12,072 bases of DNA from Actinomycetales bacterium (GTDB lineage Bacteria > Actinomycetota > Actinomycetes > S36-B12): NCBI GenBank assembly GCA_017849335.1, contig JAFIHP010000061.1:1-12072 (forward strand), read 5' to 3'. This document shows, piece by piece, positions 6,188-12,072 of this stretch. The stretch's first letter is position 1, and every line of letters starts with the position of its first letter. Below the pieces are notes generated by a model. The model did no database searches. It was not told the DNA's origin and worked only from the letters and a program-made list of their open reading frames with translations. The translations under genes were made by a program, and so were the position numbers.

Positions 6188-6502
6188 ATGCCCATGACGA
6201 TGATCGCCGGCCACGAGGTCTCGGTCGACGACGAAGGATTCATGACCCGGTACGACGAGTGGGACGAGACGACCGGAGCGGCGCTCGCGGCCGCCATCGG
6301 CATCGAGATGACCGACGAGCACTGGGACGCCATCCGGTTCATGCGATCGGACTACCAGGCTCAGGGTGCCACCCCGACCATCCGGCGGCTCTCGACCGTC
6401 GGCGGGATGGACACCAAGCGACTGTTCACGCTGTTCCCGAAGAAGCCGGCCAAGAAGATGGCCTACATCGCCGGCCTGCCCAAGCCGGCCGGCTGCGTCT
6501 GA
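6188..6502 (+). CDS. tusE: TusE/DsrC-family sulfur relay protein with conserved C-terminal cysteine
   Basis: Predicted cytoplasmic sulfur carrier of 104 aa. The only cysteine is Cys103 in the C-terminal arm (IAGLPKPAGCV), equivalent to the persulfide-carrying CysA of DsrC/TusE. The second arm cysteine of true dissimilatory DsrC, ten residues upstream, is Ala in this protein (KKMAYIAG), so the arm is of the TusE kind rather than the DsrAB-partner kind. The ATG has a clear ribosome-binding site (CAGGAGGGC, about 6175-6184) and lies 16 bases after the sqr stop, so sqr, this gene and the DsrE2 gene form one operon. It is 70% identical over its whole length to the cysteine-less copy at 4502, pointing to duplication followed by loss of the active residue in the other copy. 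Its likely role is accepting SQR-derived persulfide, possibly exchanging it with the DsrE2-like protein. Confidence 0.9.
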   Translation: MPMTMIAGHEVSVDDEGFMTRYDEWDETTGAALAAAIGIEMTDEHWDAIRFMRSDYQAQGATPTIRRLSTVGGMDTKRLFTLFPKKPAKKMAYIAGLPKPAGCV

Positions 6503-6513
6503 GAGGCATCGCC

Positions 6514-7020
6514 ATGACGACTCAGGACATGATCGTTCCCGCGTTCGACGACGACGTGGAGACCGGTCGCACGCTCGCCATCATCTGCTCCAAGGGGAAC
6601 CTGGACATGGCGTACCCCGGGCTCATCCTCGGCAACGCCGCTCTCGGTGAAGGCGTCGACGTCCACCTGTTCTTCACCTTCTGGGGCTTCGACATGATCA
6701 CCAAGGGGCGGATGGAGAACCTGAAGTTCTCCCCCGTCGGCAACACGGCGGCCCACATGCCGATGGCACTGACGCCGATGCCCGGTGTCACCAAGATGGC
6801 CACGCACATGATGCAGAAGTCGTTGGAGGAGCTGCAGATCCCGCCGGTCCCGGAGTTCTTGGACCTCATCAAGGCGTCCGGAGGACACCTGTGGGCATGC
6901 CGGCTCAGCGCCGACATGAACCACCTGAGCAAGGACGACCTGTACGACGGGATCGACGACATCATCAACGCCAGCGACTTCATCGAGAAGACGAACGGCG
7001 CGCAGCTCCTCTTCATCTGA
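6514..7020 (+). CDS. dsrE2: DsrE2-like (DsrE/DsrF/DrsH family) sulfur-transfer protein
   Basis: 168-aa member of the DsrE/DsrF-like superfamily, whose members pass or bind sulfur at a conserved cysteine. Seen: a beta-strand opening LAIICSKGNLD with Cys25, then AYPGLILGNAALGEGVDVHL and FFTFWGFDMI, typical of DsrE2; and Cys129 in GHLWACRLSADMNHL, the conserved active-site position. The methionine-rich middle (HMPMALTPMPG, residues 81-91) is also usual for DsrE2. DsrE2 proteins are often membrane-associated; the segment around 45-62 is hydrophobic, but I would not call it a clear transmembrane helix. ATG follows the tusE stop by 11 bases with GAGAGG as ribosome-binding site. As the last gene of the sqr–tusE–dsrE2 unit it is a plausible persulfide partner of TusE. 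No tusA, rhodanese or hdr-like genes are in the window. Confidence 0.87.
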   Translation: MTTQDMIVPAFDDDVETGRTLAIICSKGNLDMAYPGLILGNAALGEGVDVHLFFTFWGFDMITKGRMENLKFSPVGNTAAHMPMALTPMPGVTKMATHMMQKSLEELQIPPVPEFLDLIKASGGHLWACRLSADMNHLSKDDLYDGIDDIINASDFIEKTNGAQLLFI

Positions 7021-7035
7021 GGCCCGCCCAGGCAA

Positions 7036-7058
7036 GGCAGCGTCAAGACGGCGCTGCC
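7036..7058 (+). terminator. Perfect 7-bp hairpin after the sulfur operon
   Basis: GGCAGCG (7036-7042) and CGCTGCC (7052-7058) form a perfect seven-pair, GC-rich stem with a nine-base loop, sixteen bases after the dsrE2 stop. No T-run follows, so it would be a U-less terminator or a partial one. Its loop and 3' arm also contain the first copy of the repeats described at 7040-7085. Confidence 0.4.
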
Positions 7059-7085
7059 GGCGTAAGGACGGCGTCAAGACGGCGC
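7040..7085 (+). repeat. Three direct copies of GCGTCAAGACGGCG, likely response-regulator binding sites
   Basis: Copies begin at 7040 (GCGTCAAGACGGCGC), 7060 (GCGTAAGGACGGCG) and 7071 (GCGTCAAGACGGCGC). The first and third are identical over 15 bases; the second and third are offset by 11 bases, one helical turn. Direct repeats at about 10-11-base spacing are the usual target of OmpR/KdpE-type regulators. The last copy ends just where a -35 element for the promoter at 7108 would lie, the normal place for an activator. The KdpE-like regulator of this operon is the obvious candidate to bind them. Confidence 0.6.
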
Positions 7086-7107
7086 CGCCCTCGCGGGTCC
7101 CGGTGCC

Positions 7108-7119
7108 TACCGTCACGAT
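7108..7119 (+). promoter_or_regulatory. Leaderless-type promoter (-10 TACCGT) of the transporter operon
   Basis: TACCGT (7108-7113) lies six bases before the GTG start at 7120. No Shine-Dalgarno exists upstream and no good -35 hexamer is seen, fitting an activator-dependent promoter producing leaderless mRNA. The ATG at 7118 is followed at once by TGA and cannot be the start. Confidence 0.5.
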
Positions 7120-9069
7120 GTGACGACCCTCGGTGTGAAGCGCCTCATGGTGGGCGAGCCCCTGCGCAACGATCGTGCCGCGCACACGCTGCTGCCCAAG
7201 TGGCTCGCCCTGCCGGTGTTCTGCTCCGACCCGCTGTCGTCGGTCGCCTACGCCACGGAGGAGATCCTCCTCGTTCTCGTCCTGGGTGGTGCCGCCGCGC
7301 TCGCCTTCACCCCGTGGGTGGGTGCGGCCGTCGTCGCGCTGCTGGTGATCGTCGTCGCGTCGTACACCAAGACCGTCCACGCCTACCCGGGTGGCGGCGG
7401 CGCCTACGCCGTCGCGAAGGACACGTTCGGCCAGGGCACCGCGCTCGTCGCGGCCAGCGCTCTGGTGGTCGACTACATCCTCACCGTCGCGGTGTCCGTG
7501 ACGGCTGGCGTCGCGAACCTCGTCTCCGCCTTCCCCGCTCTCGACGCCTGGGTCGTCGAGCTGAGCGTCGGGCTCATCGTCCTGCTGACGGTCGTGAACC
7601 TGCGCGGGGTGAAGGAGTCCGGGCTGTCGTTCGCCCTGCCGACCTACCTGTTCATCGGCACCGTGCTGGTGATGCTGGGCGCGGCGGCCGTCCGCACGGT
7701 GATCGGGCAGCCGGTCGTCGCGGCGAGCTCCGGATACCCGGTCGAGACCACCGACGTCACCGGGCTCGCTGCCGTGTTCCTCCTCCTGCGCGCCTTCGCG
7801 TCCGGCTGCACCGCGCTGACCGGCGTGGAGGCCGTGAGCAACGGCGTCCCGTTCTTCCGGGCGCCGAAGGCACGGAACGCCTCCCTGACGCTGATCGCCA
7901 TGGGCACCCTGGCCGTCGTGATGTTCGGCGGGGTCACGCTGCTCGCCGTCACCTCGGGCGTCCACATCGCCGAGAACCCCGCCGACCTCGGCCTTCCGCC
8001 GGGCACGGCCCAGCCCACCGTGATCGCGCAGCTCGGGGCCGCCGTGTTCGGCAGCGGCTCGCTCGGCTTCTACGCGCTGCAGATCTTCACCACCGCCGTG
8101 CTGGTCCTCGCGGCGAACACGGCCTTCAACAGCTTCCCGATCATGGCGTCCGTGCTCGGTCGCGACGGCTACCTGCCGCGGCAGTTCGGCCGACGCGGGG
8201 ACCGACTGGTCTTCAGCAACGGCGTCGTCATGCTCGCCGCCGCGGCCGCGCTGCTCGTGGTCGCCTTCGACGCGAGCGTCACCCGCCTCGTGCAGCTGTA
8301 CATCCTCGGCGTCTTCTTGTCGTTCACGATCTCGCAGGCCGGCATGGTCCGCCACTGGACACGGCTACTGCGCACAGCGACCACCCGGCGCGGAGCGATG
8401 CATCGCGACCGGATCATCAACGGACTCGGGGCATGTGTCACTGCGCTGGTCCTCGTGATCGTGGTCGTCACGAAGTTCAGCCACGGCGCCTGGCTGGTGA
8501 TCATCGCCGTCCCGGCGTTCGTCGCGCTGATGGTGGCGATCCACCGGCACTACGAGCGGACCGACCAGCGTCAGGCGGCTCCCCCGGGCGGGGTGACCCT
8601 GCCGGCCCGCGTCCACGCCGTGGTCCTGGTCTCCCGGCTCAACGCCGCCGCGATGCAGGCGCTCGCGTTCGCGCGGGCCGCCCGGCCGTCGACCCTGGTC
8701 GGGCTGCACGTGCAGACGGACCGGTCGAACCCCGGCGACCTCGCCGCGGAGTGGGAGCGGCGCGCGATCCCCGTTCCCCTCGTCCTCGTCGACTCCCCGT
8801 TCCGCGACGTGACCGGGCCGGCGCTGGAGTACATCCAGCGGATGCACACCGAGCACCCCGGCGACCTGGTGGCGGTCTACCTCCCCGAGTACGTCGTCAC
8901 CCACTGGTGGGAGGCGCTGCTGCACAACCAGAGCGCGATGCGGCTGAAGGCCCGGCTGCTGTTCATGCCCGGCGTCGTCACGACGAGCGTGCCGACGGTC
9001 CTCCGCCCGGCGCAGACCCGGGTCGATCGGCCGACGGAGCCACCGGTCGAGCAACCGGTGCGACACTGA
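7120..9069 (+). CDS. kimA: KimA-like potassium/proton symporter (APC/KUP superfamily permease)
   Basis: A 649-aa membrane transporter with about 12 transmembrane segments (residues 30-475) and a C-terminal cytoplasmic alpha/beta domain (about 495-630). Proteins of this type are often annotated only as 'APC family amino-acid permease'. I favour KimA because residues I recall as lining the K+ site in Bacillus KimA are kept at a constant +1 offset: Asp37 and Tyr44 (SDPLSSVAY), Asp118, Tyr119, Thr122 and Ser126 (DYILTVAVS), and Thr231 (SGCTALTG). Tyr394 (VQLYILGVF) is the likely counterpart of another. The GTG at 7120 appears to be a leaderless start. A KdpD-like kinase follows four bases after the stop and a KdpE-like regulator after that, which supports K+ import and osmotic control. 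An amino-acid substrate cannot be excluded from sequence alone. Confidence 0.8.
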   Translation: MTTLGVKRLMVGEPLRNDRAAHTLLPKWLALPVFCSDPLSSVAYATEEILLVLVLGGAAALAFTPWVGAAVVALLVIVVASYTKTVHAYPGGGGAYAVAKDTFGQGTALVAASALVVDYILTVAVSVTAGVANLVSAFPALDAWVVELSVGLIVLLTVVNLRGVKESGLSFALPTYLFIGTVLVMLGAAAVRTVIGQPVVAASSGYPVETTDVTGLAAVFLLLRAFASGCTALTGVEAVSNGVPFFRAPKARNASLTLIAMGTLAVVMFGGVTLLAVTSGVHIAENPADLGLPPGTAQPTVIAQLGAAVFGSGSLGFYALQIFTTAVLVLAANTAFNSFPIMASVLGRDGYLPRQFGRRGDRLVFSNGVVMLAAAAALLVVAFDASVTRLVQLYILGVFLSFTISQAGMVRHWTRLLRTATTRRGAMHRDRIINGLGACVTALVLVIVVVTKFSHGAWLVIIAVPAFVALMVAIHRHYERTDQRQAAPPGGVTLPARVHAVVLVSRLNAAAMQALAFARAARPSTLVGLHVQTDRSNPGDLAAEWERRAIPVPLVLVDSPFRDVTGPALEYIQRMHTEHPGDLVAVYLPEYVVTHWWEALLHNQSAMRLKARLLFMPGVVTTSVPTVLRPAQTRVDRPTEPPVEQPVRH

Positions 9070-9073
9070 GCAC

Positions 9074-10465
9074 ATGGACCTGCGCTTGGGTTCGCGGGAC
9101 CGCTCGACGCGCGAGGCCGTGGCGGCCGCGGGGGTCGTGGTCGTCTGGCTGACGGTCCTCGCCTTCTCCCGCGGTGACACGATCGACCTCACGGCAGCGC
9201 TCCTGGTCGTGCTCGCCGAAGTGCTGGTGCTCGCCGTCCTCACCGGTCCCCTGCTGGCGGTGCTCCTCGCGCTCGTCGCGGCGGGCCTGGCGACCTGGTA
9301 CCTCGTCCCGCCGTACCGCACGCTCGAGGTCGCCAACGCCGACAACGTCCTCGTCCTGGTGGTCTTCGCGCTCGTCGCGGCGGCGGCGAGCGCGCTGGTC
9401 GAGCTCGCCGGTCGCGCGCGCGAGCGTGCCGACACCGCTGACCAGCAGGCACTGCTCCTCGGAGACGTCGTGTCGGCGGACGAGGAGGCCGGCGTGGACG
9501 CGGCTCTCGACCGCGTGCGCCGAGGCCTCGGTCTGGACCGGGTCGAGCTCGTCGAGACCACGGGCCCGGGCCCGGAGCAGGTGCTCGCCGCCTCGGGATC
9601 TCCGGGCACCGGTCCCGCGGTGATCGCGGTCGAGCTACCCGACGGGTACCTCCTTCGCGGATTCGGTCCGGAGGTGTTCGCGCCGGACCCGGCATTCCTC
9701 GTTGCACTGGGGTCCGCGGCGGTGCGCTCGTACGAGCGGGACCTCCTGGCCGACGAGAGCCGGCGCGCAGAGGAGCTCGCCGCGATCGACCGCGCGCGGA
9801 CGGCCCTGCTGGCCAGCGTCGGCCACGACCTGCGCACCCCGCTGACGACGGTGCGCATCGGCCTCGACTCCCTACGGTCGCCGCAGGCGGTGCTGTCGGA
9901 TGCCGATCGGGCCGAGCTGCTGGATTCCATCGACGCGGCCACGTCGCGCCTCGACGACCTGATCACGAACCTGCTGGACATGAGCCGGCTGCAGGCCGGG
10001 ACCGTCATCGCACGTGTCCGTCCGACCGTTCTGGCCGATGCCGTCGACCAGGCGCTCCTCGCGACGCCCTCGGACCGCGTGGTGGTGCAGCTGCCCGACG
10101 GCCTGCCTCCGGTGCTCGCGGACGCCGCGCTGCTCGAGCGGATCGTCGCCAACCTCGTGTCCAACGCGCTGCGCTACTCGCCGTCCGGATCTCCCGTCGA
10201 GGTCCGCGCCCGGCACGATGCGAGCACGGTCGTTCTGGAAGTCGCCGACCGCGGGCCGGGCATGCCGACCGCCGACCTGACCTCCGCGTTCACCGGCCTG
10301 CGGCACGTGGGAGAGCACGCCGACGGAGGGTCCGGTCTCGGCCTCGCGATCGTGCGGGGCTTCGCCGAGGCGATGAGCATGACGGCCGAGCTGCGTCCGC
10401 GCGCCGGCGGCGGCCTCGTCGCCCGTGTCGTGATCCCGCGATCCGCACCGGAGGCGAGCCGGTGA
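9074..10465 (+). CDS. KdpD-like sensor histidine kinase without KdpD/USP input domains
   Basis: 463-aa membrane histidine kinase. Residues about 17-112 are hydrophobic and form the four-helix DUF4118 sensor bundle of KdpD (with the typical WYLVPPYRT around 75-82). Next come a linker or degenerate GAF-like region (120-225), a HisKA dimerisation domain with the phospho-acceptor His251 in ASVGHDLRTPLT, and a HATPase domain with N-box (ERIVANLVSNALRYSP, 355-370), G1 (DRGPGMP, 392-398) and G2 (GGSGLGLAI, 418-426). The roughly 380-residue cytoplasmic KdpD N-terminus (Walker and universal-stress-protein domains that read K+ or c-di-AMP) is missing, so signal input must differ from Escherichia coli KdpD. 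The start at ATG 9074, four bases after the transporter stop, lacks a clear ribosome-binding site and is probably coupled. Its end overlaps the regulator gene by four bases. Confidence 0.9.
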   Translation: MDLRLGSRDRSTREAVAAAGVVVVWLTVLAFSRGDTIDLTAALLVVLAEVLVLAVLTGPLLAVLLALVAAGLATWYLVPPYRTLEVANADNVLVLVVFALVAAAASALVELAGRARERADTADQQALLLGDVVSADEEAGVDAALDRVRRGLGLDRVELVETTGPGPEQVLAASGSPGTGPAVIAVELPDGYLLRGFGPEVFAPDPAFLVALGSAAVRSYERDLLADESRRAEELAAIDRARTALLASVGHDLRTPLTTVRIGLDSLRSPQAVLSDADRAELLDSIDAATSRLDDLITNLLDMSRLQAGTVIARVRPTVLADAVDQALLATPSDRVVVQLPDGLPPVLADAALLERIVANLVSNALRYSPSGSPVEVRARHDASTVVLEVADRGPGMPTADLTSAFTGLRHVGEHADGGSGLGLAIVRGFAEAMSMTAELRPRAGGGLVARVVIPRSAPEASR

Positions 10466-11145
10466 CCACCCTGCTGCTCGTGGAGGACGACGAGGGCCTG
10501 CGCAAGGCGCTCGCCCTGACGCTGCGCGCGCGGGGCCATCAGGTCGCCGAGGCCGGGACGGGAGCGCAGGCGCTCGACCTGCTCGGCCGCAAGCGGGTGG
10601 AGGTCGTCATCTTGGACCTCGGGTTGCCCGATCTCGACGGGACCGAGGTGCTCCGCCGGCTACGCACGACCAGCGAGGTTCCGGTGATCGTGCTGTCGGC
10701 TCGCCGCGACGAGATCGACAAGGTGCGCGCCCTCGACGCCGGGGCGGACGACTACGTGAGCAAGCCGTTCGGCGTCGACGAGCTGCTGGCCCGGGTCCGC
10801 GCCGCCGTGCGCCGTACGTCGAACCGAGAGGGACGTGTGGTCCGGACCGACGACTTCACGGTCGATCTCGGTCGCAAGCAGGTCGTGCGGGTCGACGGAG
10901 CACCCGTGCACCTGACCCCCACGGAGTGGGGAGTGCTGGAGACCCTCGTCCGAGCGGACGGTCTCCTCGTCGCGACGGCGGACCTGCTGTCGGAAGTGTG
11001 GGGCCCGGGATACGAGTCTCAAGGCAACTACCTGCGCGTCTATGTCGGCCAGCTACGGCGCAAGCTCGAGCCGGATCCGGCGCACCCGCGCTACCTCATC
11101 ACGTCCGCGGGGATGGGCTACCGGTTCGACGTCAGCGGGGCGTAG
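10462..11145 (+). CDS. KdpE-like (OmpR-family) response regulator
   Basis: 227-aa DNA-binding response regulator. The receiver domain (1-118) shows the acidic pocket Glu8-Asp9-Asp10, phospho-acceptor Asp52 (VVILDLGLPDLDG), Ser79 and Lys101 (YVSKPF). The C-terminal winged helix (125-225) carries LTPTEWGVLETLV and the closing ITSAGMGYRF typical of KdpE. It starts at GTG 10462, overlapping the kinase stop in a GTGA arrangement with GGAGG at 10450-10454 as ribosome-binding site. It should be phosphorylated by the kinase just upstream. The natural target is the operon's own promoter, where direct repeats with 11-base spacing sit at 7040-7085. No kdpFABC genes are in the window. Confidence 0.92.
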   Translation: MTTLLLVEDDEGLRKALALTLRARGHQVAEAGTGAQALDLLGRKRVEVVILDLGLPDLDGTEVLRRLRTTSEVPVIVLSARRDEIDKVRALDAGADDYVSKPFGVDELLARVRAAVRRTSNREGRVVRTDDFTVDLGRKQVVRVDGAPVHLTPTEWGVLETLVRADGLLVATADLLSEVWGPGYESQGNYLRVYVGQLRRKLEPDPAHPRYLITSAGMGYRFDVSGA

Positions 11146-11160
11146 AGCGAACCCGACCGC

Positions 11161-11182
11161 CAGGGCTGTTTGTCCTGCCCTG
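11161..11182 (+). terminator. Possible hairpin terminator after the response regulator
   Basis: CAGGGC (11161-11166) and GCCCTG (11177-11182) make a perfect six-pair stem around a ten-base T-rich loop, 15 bases after the stop codon. There is no T-tract, so it is a weak candidate. It fits the end of the transporter–kinase–regulator operon. Confidence 0.35.
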
Positions 11183-11230
11183 CAAGGGTTCTCGTCCTCT
11201 GTCGCGAGTGCGTGTGTCAGTGGGGCCGGG

Positions 11231-11249
11231 TATCGTGTACGCATGTTCG
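11231..11249 (+). promoter_or_regulatory. Leaderless-type promoter overlapped by a LexA (SOS)-like box
   Basis: A -10-like TATCGT (11231-11236) stands six bases before the ATG at 11243. GTAC-GCAT-GTTC (11237-11248) matches the actinobacterial SOS-box core GAAC-N4-GTTC at seven of eight defined positions and overlaps the expected transcription start and start codon, so LexA binding would block initiation. SOS boxes are documented before M. tuberculosis 13E12-family genes, relatives of the gene that starts here. Confidence 0.5.
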
Positions 11250-12072
11250 ATTCATCCGATCCCGGTGCCTGTGACGGTCCGGACGAGACGTGGGCGGATC
11301 GGGTATGTCCGTTCGACGATGACCAGGACGCTCCGCCGTTGCCGCAGGACGTGGAGTTCGTTCCTCCGTCGGCGGGTGAGTGGCTGGCGACGGCATGCGG
11401 TCAGGCGCCGGGAGTGGGGCAGCTGTCGAGCCTGGTTGATGTCGACGTGGCGGACCTGTCGGCGGACGATGCGATCACGGCGTTGCAGGAGGCGCAGCGC
11501 GCCGCGGCGTGGCTCGCGGGGTTCGAGACGCAGCTTCGCGCCCGGGTGACGGCGAAGGTCGTCGGCGAGGTGCAGGCGATCCTGGCCGCGGACGCGGTGG
11601 CGGGTCGGCCGCAGTACGTGGCGCCCGAGCAGGTCGCCTGGAGTGAGATCACGGCCGCGCTTCGTCTGTCTCCGGTGACCGGTGAGGCCCGGATCCTGGA
11701 GGCCGAGGAACTCACGACGACGTGGCGGCCGATGCTGGACGGGATGCTCGCGGGCACGATCACGATCGAGCATGCGCGGGCGATCGGCCGGCAGCTGCGG
11801 AACCTCCCCGGTTTTGGCAGTGCCGACCCGACTGAGCAGGCCGATTACGCGAAGCACTGCGCCGAGGTCCTCGCGAAGGTCGTTCCCTTCGCAAATACCC
11901 ACACCCCCGGGGAGAGTGCCAAGAAGACCCGCGTGCTGGTGACGGCGATCGACCCGGCCGGGGCGAGGAAGCGGCGGCGTAGGGCCGCCGAGCTAGACCA
12001 CGGCGTCTTCCTCAACCCGGTCGAGCCCGGAACGAGTGAGATCCGGGCCGTGATGCCGACCGCGCACGCCGA
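11243..12072 (+). CDS. DUF222 / 13E12-repeat-family protein, probable HNH endonuclease (3' end outside the window)
   Basis: An uninterrupted frame of 276 codons runs from ATG 11243 to the right edge. Family features seen: an acidic, disordered N-terminus (1-45), then an Ala/Leu-rich helical DUF222 region including LQEAQRAAAWLAGFETQLRA (about 81-100), EITAALRLSP with a following 'T/A…EARILEAEEL' helix (about 135-155), and TIEHARAIGRQL (about 173-184). These are the recurring elements of actinobacterial DUF222 proteins. The HNH nuclease domain normally sits near residues 350-450 and would be off the right edge, so nuclease function is inferred from the family only. Such genes occur in many divergent copies in actinobacterial genomes and in mycobacterial REP13E12 elements. 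Codon choice is a little looser (more GGT, GTT, GAT) than in the neighbours, compatible with a mobile or repeatedly exchanged gene. Confidence 0.82.
   Translation, partial: MFDSSDPGACDGPDETWADRVCPFDDDQDAPPLPQDVEFVPPSAGEWLATACGQAPGVGQLSSLVDVDVADLSADDAITALQEAQRAAAWLAGFETQLRARVTAKVVGEVQAILAADAVAGRPQYVAPEQVAWSEITAALRLSPVTGEARILEAEELTTTWRPMLDGMLAGTITIEHARAIGRQLRNLPGFGSADPTEQADYAKHCAEVLAKVVPFANTHTPGESAKKTRVLVTAIDPAGARKRRRRAAELDHGVFLNPVEPGTSEIRAVMPTAHA

Noticed and set aside
4873..6342. A 489-aa open frame on the minus strand opposite sqr.
   Set aside because: It is a low-complexity Arg/Asp/Val-rich shadow of the sqr codon pattern with no domain; the sense strand encodes a clear flavoprotein.
7118..7123. 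ATG at 7118 as the transporter start.
   Set aside because: It is followed immediately by TGA; the GTG at 7120 opens the correct frame.
6463..8355. A 630-aa open frame on the minus strand opposite dsrE2 and the transporter.
   Set aside because: Its Gly/Arg/Asp/His/Gln-rich composition is typical of antisense frames in high-GC DNA; both sense genes are well supported.
8365..10164. A 599-aa minus-strand frame opposite the transporter end and the kinase.
   Set aside because: Ser/Arg/Thr-rich shadow without motifs, covered by a convincing histidine kinase on the plus strand.
1..12072. CRISPR arrays, tRNA or rRNA genes, insertion sequences and attachment sites.
   Set aside because: No regularly spaced repeats, cloverleaf-like sequences, transposase frames or terminal inverted repeats were seen on reading through. 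The only repeated elements are the two promoter blocks, the tusE pair and the 7040-7085 repeats.

Overview
This is a high-GC (roughly 70%), densely coded stretch of an actinobacterial chromosome. The evidence is codon use, GTG starts, the dacB–DUF2342–tilS block next to ppa (the order seen around Rv3625c–Rv3628 in Mycobacterium tuberculosis), an actinobacterial DUF222/13E12-type HNH gene and several leaderless-looking promoters. I cannot fix the genus from the sequence.

Left part (1-3836): a minus-strand operon, dacB (D,D-carboxypeptidase) > DUF2342 zinc-metalloprotease-like protein > tilS (cut by the left edge), diverges from ppa (inorganic pyrophosphatase) on the plus strand. This is conserved housekeeping DNA.

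Middle part (3837-7020) looks accessory. First comes a two-gene unit of small unknown proteins (72 and 75 aa; the second has a helix-turn-helix-like end) behind a perfect palindromic operator. Then comes a sulfur-handling cluster: a DsrC/TusE-like protein with no cysteine at all, a sulfide:quinone oxidoreductase-like flavoprotein, a second DsrC/TusE-like protein that keeps the C-terminal cysteine, and a DsrE2-like protein. The cysteine-less tusE copy and the sqr gene each have their own leaderless-type promoter. Both promoters carry the same 35-bp upstream block (26/35 identical), whose distal half resembles a DosR/DevR box. This suggests co-induction under hypoxia or redox stress.

Right part (7021-11145): a three-gene operon encodes a KimA-like APC/KUP-superfamily potassium transporter, a KdpD-like histidine kinase without the cytoplasmic KdpD/USP input domains, and a KdpE-like response regulator. 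Three copies of a GCGTCAAGACGGCG-type repeat sit just upstream of the transporter promoter and are good candidates for the response-regulator site. The likely logic is a potassium or osmotic circuit in which the regulator controls its own operon.

Right edge (11146-12072): the 5' part of a DUF222/HNH-type gene. Its leaderless promoter overlaps a LexA (SOS)-like box with one mismatch.

No tRNA, rRNA, CRISPR array or insertion sequence was seen. There is no gene-free stretch longer than about 130 bases.
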